Positions 58,919 through 64,000 of a DNA stretch of 64,000 nt are shown here, one piece after another (the stretch's first letter is position 1; each line of letters opens with the position of its first letter). The position numbers and the translations under genes were made by a program. Source of the stretch: an uncultured Clostridia bacterium (GTDB taxonomy: Bacteria; Bacillota; Clostridia; Oscillospirales; Ruminococcaceae). The DNA is taken from positions 1 through 64,000 of the forward strand of contig CANQTP010000007.1 of the NCBI GenBank assembly GCA_947626755.1. Reading direction: 5' to 3'. The notes beneath the pieces were generated by a model. It worked only from the letters and a program-made list of their open reading frames with translations. It was not told the DNA's origin and did not search any database.

Positions 58919-59931
58919 TACTTTATACCTTCGGGATTTTTTACTGTAAAATTCCAGCTGTCGCGGCACATCTGCGCAATGTCCGCCTTGGCTTCCCAGC
59001 CGAAAAGTGCTTTTGCCTTGTCGGTATTGGCATAGCAGGTGGCAATGTCGCCGGGACGGCGGGGAGCGATCTTGTAATTGACTTTCTTTCCGGAAGCTTC
59101 CTCAAAGGCTTTTACAACTTCCAGAACGCTGGTGCCTTTTCCCGTGCCGAGATTGACGGCTTCCGTGCCTTTATGTTTCAATGCGTAATCCACCGCGCAG
59201 AGATGTCCCTTTGCAAGGTCAACAACGTGGATATAGTCTCTTACGCCTGTTCCGTCGGGAGTATCATAGTCATTTCCGTAAACGCTGAGACATGGCAGAC
59301 GTCCCGAAGCTACCTGTGCAACATACGGCAGCAGGTTGTTTGGAATGCCGTTGGGATCTTCGCCTAAAAGTCCGCTTTCGTGTGCGCCGATGGGGTTAAA
59401 GTAGCGGAGAAGCACAACGCTCCACTCGCTGTCGGCTTTTGCCGTATCGGTAAGGATCTGTTCGATCATGACCTTTGTGTAACCGTATGGATTTGTTGCA
59501 GAAGTAGGATATGTTTCAACATACGGAACGGGGTTATTCATTCCGTAAACTGTTGCGCTTGATGAGAAAACTATGGTCTTGCAGCCGTTTTCGCGCATGG
59601 CTTTGATAAGTTCGATAGTTCCCGAAATATTATTATAATAGTATTCCACAGGCTTTGCGCAGGACTCCCCTACCGCTTTAAGACCCGCAAAATGTATTAC
59701 CGCGTCAATGGAATTTTCCTTGAATATCCTGCTTGTACCTTCAAAGTCCAGCATATCCGTTTCATAGAATCTGAAGTCTTTTCCCGTAATTTTTTTGATG
59801 CGGTCCAGTGCTTCGGGCTTGGAATTTGAAAAGTTGTCCATTACAACTATCTCATATCCCGCATTAAGAAGTTCAACGCAGGTATGACTGCCGATGAATC
59901 CCGCTCCGCCTGTAACAAGTATCTTTCCCAT
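58918..59931 (-). CDS. galE: UDP-glucose 4-epimerase
   Basis: 337 aa; ILVTGGAGFIGSHTCVELLNAGYEIVVMDNFSNS, YGYTKVMIEQIL. Confidence 0.97.
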   Translation of the reverse strand: MGKILVTGGAGFIGSHTCVELLNAGYEIVVMDNFSNSKPEALDRIKKITGKDFRFYETDMLDFEGTSRIFKENSIDAVIHFAGLKAVGESCAKPVEYYYNNISGTIELIKAMRENGCKTIVFSSSATVYGMNNPVPYVETYPTSATNPYGYTKVMIEQILTDTAKADSEWSVVLLRYFNPIGAHESGLLGEDPNGIPNNLLPYVAQVASGRLPCLSVYGNDYDTPDGTGVRDYIHVVDLAKGHLCAVDYALKHKGTEAVNLGTGKGTSVLEVVKAFEEASGKKVNYKIAPRRPGDIATCYANTDKAKALFGWEAKADIAQMCRDSWNFTVKNPEGIK

Positions 59932-59983
59932 ACAGATCTTCCTTTCATGACAATTATTTTTATATGATAAAAATTATGCGCTA

Positions 59984-61351
59984 TTATGCGCTTTCCCGCA
60001 GATCGTTTTTTCTGCCGAGTTTTATGGGAGTTTGTAAAGATGTATGTATACACATTCCCATAGCTATCCAGAAATACGGTACAACATTCGGAAGGCTGCT
60101 GTTTACAAATGCCTGAGCCGCATAGCTTGCAACTGCTCCGAATAATATCCAGCTTATATAACGTTCCTGTTCATCGTTTGTGTTTATTATATTTTTTACA
60201 GATATTACCGAAACATATACAATAAGCGCAATATAGTTTATCCCCGCAAAAATGCCTTCTGTTACGATCGTATGAAGATATTCATTATGTGCTTTATTGG
60301 ATATTTCCATGCCTTCATGCCATCTTGGGTTGCCTGTAAATACTTCCGCAAAATTGTCAAGACCTACACCTGTCAGCCAGTTATGAGGAATTGCTTCCAC
60401 GCCGAATCTCCAGATATACCCGCGGCGGCTGCCGAAACTGTCAAAATCACGGGTCATATCATTATAGAATTCACCGAACATCTGCTTGAAAGTGTCTCTT
60501 GTCATTGCTATAACGGCAACTACTGCCGCGTAACATACTATCACTGCCAGAAAAGACATTATATGCGAGTGAAGTTTTTTCTTATCGTATCCTTTTGAAT
60601 TCATTACAATAAATGAAACTATATAAAAGCATACTATTGCAATATTTCCGAGCAATGATATACGCGCTTCCGTGCAGAACGAAACATACATAATAAGAAT
60701 TGTAAGAACCAGATACAGCAGACGCAGTTTATTGCCTTTTTCCGTAAATATCAGCATTCCTGCACAAACTGCAGCGAGAATGATCGTCAATCCTGCAAAC
60801 CAGTTGAAATTAAAAGTAAGTCCATAGCAAAAAGTTTGTATGTGCATACCCGTAATGCTCCCGGGAAGATGTATCCCGAAAGATTGCAGAAGCGCGACTA
60901 TACCGTTAATTGCCGAAACAATTATAAATGTGTAGAGGATCTTTTTTCTCATTGAAATATCATTTAAAGATGCCGCCGCAAAAAAAACTGAAAAATATAA
61001 CATAAAGTACAGCGGACGTTCACCGGAAAAGTAAGAGGTAGTATATCCCTGATCCTGCTTTGTAAATATCAGAGAGATCAAAGCAAAAAATATCAGCAGC
61101 AGGAAAAATATATCAGATGGGTATATTTCTTTGCTCTTTAGCCTTAAATACAGCATTGAAGCACAGGAAATAATTCCAAAAAAGCTGTAAGAATTAAGTA
61201 TAAAAGGCAGCGTCAGATATGCCGCTCCCAATAATTGAGAAATAAGTTCGCACAACGGCATCAGTATCATAAATGATACAATATAGCCGAAATAAAATTT
61301 TTCCGAAGTAACTTTTTTAATCAGATCCACCGCAAAATCCCCCTGTTTCAT
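59984..61351 (-). CDS. O-antigen ligase (Wzy/WaaL) family membrane protein
   Basis: 455 aa, about 10-12 hydrophobic segments; Wzy_C-like region ...GVGLDNFAEVF...KAHNEYLHTIVTEGIFAGINYI. Confidence 0.88.
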   Translation of the reverse strand: MKQGDFAVDLIKKVTSEKFYFGYIVSFMILMPLCELISQLLGAAYLTLPFILNSYSFFGIISCASMLYLRLKSKEIYPSDIFFLLLIFFALISLIFTKQDQGYTTSYFSGERPLYFMLYFSVFFAAASLNDISMRKKILYTFIIVSAINGIVALLQSFGIHLPGSITGMHIQTFCYGLTFNFNWFAGLTIILAAVCAGMLIFTEKGNKLRLLYLVLTILIMYVSFCTEARISLLGNIAIVCFYIVSFIVMNSKGYDKKKLHSHIMSFLAVIVCYAAVVAVIAMTRDTFKQMFGEFYNDMTRDFDSFGSRRGYIWRFGVEAIPHNWLTGVGLDNFAEVFTGNPRWHEGMEISNKAHNEYLHTIVTEGIFAGINYIALIVYVSVISVKNIINTNDEQERYISWILFGAVASYAAQAFVNSSLPNVVPYFWIAMGMCIHTSLQTPIKLGRKNDLRESA

Positions 61352-61467
61352 ATCTTTTTAATTATAGCAGAATTGTCTGAATTTTTCAAGCAGATTTTGC
61401 ACAAACAAAAGTAATGATTTTTGTGAAAAAAGCAGAAAAAATATTTCAAAAAAATTAAAAATTACTC

Positions 61468-61496
61468 TTGAAAACCTACTAATCATATTGTATAAT
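61468..61496 (+). promoter_or_regulatory. sigma-A promoter of the Rrf2-pheA-ispDF unit
   Basis: TTGAAA, 17 nt, TATAAT. Confidence 0.8.
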
Positions 61497-61530
61497 AGTA
61501 TTATATCCATGTGAAAGGACGAGTTCCAAT

Positions 61531-61962
61531 ATGAAAATTTCAACCAAGGGAAGATATGCCCTGAGAATGCTTCTGGATCTGGCTGTATACGGCAAAGATG
61601 AGTATGTTGCCCTTAAAGATACCGCCGAAAGGCAGGATATTTCCAAGAAATACCTTGAACAGATAGTTCCGCTGCTGAATAAATCAGGTCTGCTGAAAAC
61701 AAACCGCGGCTATCAGGGCGGATATATGCTTTCAAAATCCCCCGACAAATATACCGTGGGCGAGATCCTCCGCATTTCCGAAGGGGATCTGTGTCCTGTG
61801 TCCTGCCTGCGCTACGAGCCTAACGATTGCCCAAGGGCAGCAGAATGTATGACTCTCCCCGTATGGGAAGGACTTTACAAAGTCATAACCGAATATCTGG
61901 ACGGCATCACCTTGCAGGACATTATCGACAAATATGACGGCGGCGAAAACTTTTCAATATGA
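61531..61962 (+). CDS. Rrf2/IscR family transcriptional regulator
   Basis: 143 aa; MKISTKGRYALRMLLDLAVY...GYQGGYMLSKSPDKYTVGEIL...CPVSCLRYEPNDCPRAAEC (Fe-S type cysteines). Confidence 0.95.
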   Translation: MKISTKGRYALRMLLDLAVYGKDEYVALKDTAERQDISKKYLEQIVPLLNKSGLLKTNRGYQGGYMLSKSPDKYTVGEILRISEGDLCPVSCLRYEPNDCPRAAECMTLPVWEGLYKVITEYLDGITLQDIIDKYDGGENFSI

Positions 61963-61982
61963 TCGTATCGGAGGAAAATTTA

Positions 61983-63101
61983 ATGGACTTGAACGAACTC
62001 AGAAAGCGCATTGACGCTATCGACAGCGAGATCTTGAAGCTTTTTACCGACAGAATGGAAGTCTGCCGCGCCGTTGCCGAGTATAAAAAAGAACACTCCC
62101 TGCCCGTCATGCAGGGCGGACGGGAAAAACAGGTCATAGAGCGCGTCCGCGAAAACGCTCCCGACGATCTGAAGGACGGAGCGGCTATGCTTTTCCAGAA
62201 CATTATGGACATCAGCAAATGTATCCAGAATATGAAGATAGAACATGACAGCAAGCTGTCCGCTCCCAAGCCGTTCATTCCCGAAAATGCTGGAAAGATC
62301 GCCTGTCAGGGAACGTCGGGCGCATATTCCGAAGCCGCCTGCAAAAAGCTTTTCGGGGACAAGCCCGCTGTTTTTTACACCGCTTTTGAAGATGTTTTCA
62401 ACGCAGTTGAAAGCGGCGAAGCGGATTTCGGACTTCTTCCGCTGGAAAATTCTACTATCGGGAACATCTCCGAGACATACGATCTTATGTCAAAGCACAA
62501 TTTCAGCATTTGCTCCCTTGTGAGAGTGGAAATAACCCACTGTCTCGCAGCTGCAAAAGGCACTCCCGCTGATTCGATAAAATATGTTTATTCCAAAGAA
62601 GAAGCCCTTGCCCAGTGTTCGGAATTCATAAAAGAAAAGGGACTTGTCCGCAGAGAATATGCAAATACCGCGCTTTCCGCCGAACTGGTAAGAGACAGGC
62701 GGGATCCGTCCCTTGCCTGTATCTGTTCGCGGAACTGCGCAGAGCTTTACGGTCTGGACATCATAAACGACCGCATTGCCGATGCTTATCCCAATTATAC
62801 GCGGTTCATATGTTTTTCAAAAGAGTACATATCCCCTGCCGATGCCGATACCATAACCGTTTGCGTTACCATTCCCAATACCCCCGGTTCCCTTTACCGT
62901 ATGCTTACCAAATTCTACGCCGCGGGGCTGAACCTTTCCAAGATAGAAAGCAAGAACATCGCGGGAAGCGATTTTGAGGTGATGTTCTATCTGGATTTCC
63001 AAGGCAGCTGCACAGATCCCAAAGTTGTTGCACTGCTCCACGATTTGGAAAATGAAATGAGCTTTTTCAGATTTCTGGGAAGTTTCAAAGAGGTACTGTA
63101 A
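61983..63101 (+). CDS. pheA: bifunctional chorismate mutase/prephenate dehydratase
   Basis: Start re-chosen at MDLNELRKRIDAIDSEILKLFTDRMEVCRAVAEYK (CM domain) after GGAGGAAAA; CQGTSGAYSEAACKKLFG (PDT), C-terminal ACT with SKIESKNIAGSDFEVMFYLDF. Confidence 0.95.
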   Translation: MDLNELRKRIDAIDSEILKLFTDRMEVCRAVAEYKKEHSLPVMQGGREKQVIERVRENAPDDLKDGAAMLFQNIMDISKCIQNMKIEHDSKLSAPKPFIPENAGKIACQGTSGAYSEAACKKLFGDKPAVFYTAFEDVFNAVESGEADFGLLPLENSTIGNISETYDLMSKHNFSICSLVRVEITHCLAAAKGTPADSIKYVYSKEEALAQCSEFIKEKGLVRREYANTALSAELVRDRRDPSLACICSRNCAELYGLDIINDRIADAYPNYTRFICFSKEYISPADADTITVCVTIPNTPGSLYRMLTKFYAAGLNLSKIESKNIAGSDFEVMFYLDFQGSCTDPKVVALLHDLENEMSFFRFLGSFKEVL

Positions 63102-63113
63102 AGGAGTTTTCAT

Positions 63114-63806
63114 ATGTCTGATATATCGGTCTCGGTGATAATAGCCTGCGGCGGGAATTCCACCCGCATGGAAGGGATAAACAAACAGCTTGCGGAGATC
63201 TGCGGAATACCTGTTGTTATACGTTCAATGCTTGCATTTGACGGCATAGAGGAAGTTTCCGAAATTATTGCCGCCGCAAGAGAAGAGGATATTCCCGAAA
63301 TAGAGCGGCTTGCAAAGCAATATAATGTTACAAAGTTCGCAAAGGCTGTAAACGGCGGAGAAACGCGGCAGCAGTCGGTTTTCAACGCATTCATGCAGAC
63401 GGACAAAGCAACGAGGTATATTGCCGTTCATGACGGAGCGCGTCCGCTTGTTTCCGCAGAACATATAAAAAAATGCATAAAGGACGCTTCTGTGTTCGGC
63501 GGAGCAATTTTAGGCGTTCCCGTGAAAGACACACTGAAAGTCGTAAACGGCGGACTTATAACCGACACTCCCGACAGGCGGAGCCTTTATATCGCACAGA
63601 CTCCCCAGATATTCAGGCGGGATCTGTTTGTAAAGGGCATAAATTTTGCAAAAGACCACGATCTTGATTTTACGGACGACTGTCAGCTTGCGGAAGCCGT
63701 AGGCGTAAAAGTCTGCGTTTCCCCATCGGATTATATCAATATAAAGATCACCACACAGGAAGATCTGGATATTGCGGAAGCGTTCCTGAAAAGGAGGGAA
63801 AGCTGA
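63114..63806 (+). CDS. ispD: 2-C-methyl-D-erythritol 4-phosphate cytidylyltransferase
   Basis: 230 aa; [49 protein letters not shown]. Confidence 0.96.
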   Translation: MSDISVSVIIACGGNSTRMEGINKQLAEICGIPVVIRSMLAFDGIEEVSEIIAAAREEDIPEIERLAKQYNVTKFAKAVNGGETRQQSVFNAFMQTDKATRYIAVHDGARPLVSAEHIKKCIKDASVFGGAILGVPVKDTLKVVNGGLITDTPDRRSLYIAQTPQIFRRDLFVKGINFAKDHDLDFTDDCQLAEAVGVKVCVSPSDYINIKITTQEDLDIAEAFLKRRES

Positions 63807-64000
63807 TGATCCGCATAGGTCACGGTTATGATGTCCACAGGCTTACGGAGGGGCGAAAGCTGATCCTCGGCGGCGTTGAGATCCCACATGAAAAGGGCTT
63901 GCTGGGACATTCCGATGCGGACGTTCTCGTCCACGCGATAATGGACGCACTCCTTGGCGCGATTGCCCTTGGAGACATAGGAAAGCATTTCCCCGATACA
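63806..64000 (+). CDS. ispF: 2-C-methyl-D-erythritol 2,4-cyclodiphosphate synthase (5' part only; runs off window)
   Basis: [65 protein letters not shown]; 1-nt overlap with ispD. Confidence 0.96.
   Translation, partial: MIRIGHGYDVHRLTEGRKLILGGVEIPHEKGLLGHSDADVLVHAIMDALLGAIALGDIGKHFPDT

Noticed and set aside
59984-61351. Start of a capsule/O-antigen cluster
   Set aside because: Only galE and one Wzy/WaaL-like gene are present; no glycosyltransferases or flippase in the window.
1-64000. tRNA or rRNA genes
   Set aside because: No cloverleaf with GGTTCGA-type T arm or rRNA sequence was recognised by eye; a tRNAscan-SE/Infernal run would be decisive.

Overview
The window is about 64 kb of ordinary-looking, densely coded chromosome. 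Gene families and codon style suggest a Ruminococcus/Oscillospiraceae-like Bacillota; that placement is inference. No prophage, transposase, CRISPR array, rRNA or tRNA was recognised. Most of the window is core metabolism, DNA repair and housekeeping (tsaD, htrA-like, addAB, pgk, pfkA, uvrBA, cimA-ilvB, pgi, rpmF, der-plsY-gpsA, galE, pheA, ispDF).

Points that stand out:
(1) A tight minus-strand operon (24462 to 12335). It runs from a lipoprotein fusing an ABC-type solute-binding module to an orphan 5'-nucleotidase C-terminal (nucleoside-binding) domain, through an abutting hybrid histidine kinase, 3-methyladenine glycosylase and AddB/AddA, to a membrane-anchored HTH protein. This is my best candidate for an undescribed sensory system.
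(2) A T-box leader with a readable AUC (Ile) specifier in front of ilvB-cimA.
(3) A THF riboswitch upstream of an ECF folate S component, with an apparent alternating-hairpin expression platform.
(4) Two diverged copies of a roughly 190-bp MITE-like element with AGAGTTG/AGAGTTA heptamer termini, each directly upstream of a TTG-start gene.
(5) Several atypical proteins: a DD-carboxypeptidase homologue with all three active-site motifs altered, a MetRS with a degenerate KMSKS, a eukaryotic-type HisA, and a PASTA plus class-A beta-lactamase-like fusion.

Everything was read by eye; no homology searches or folding programs were run.
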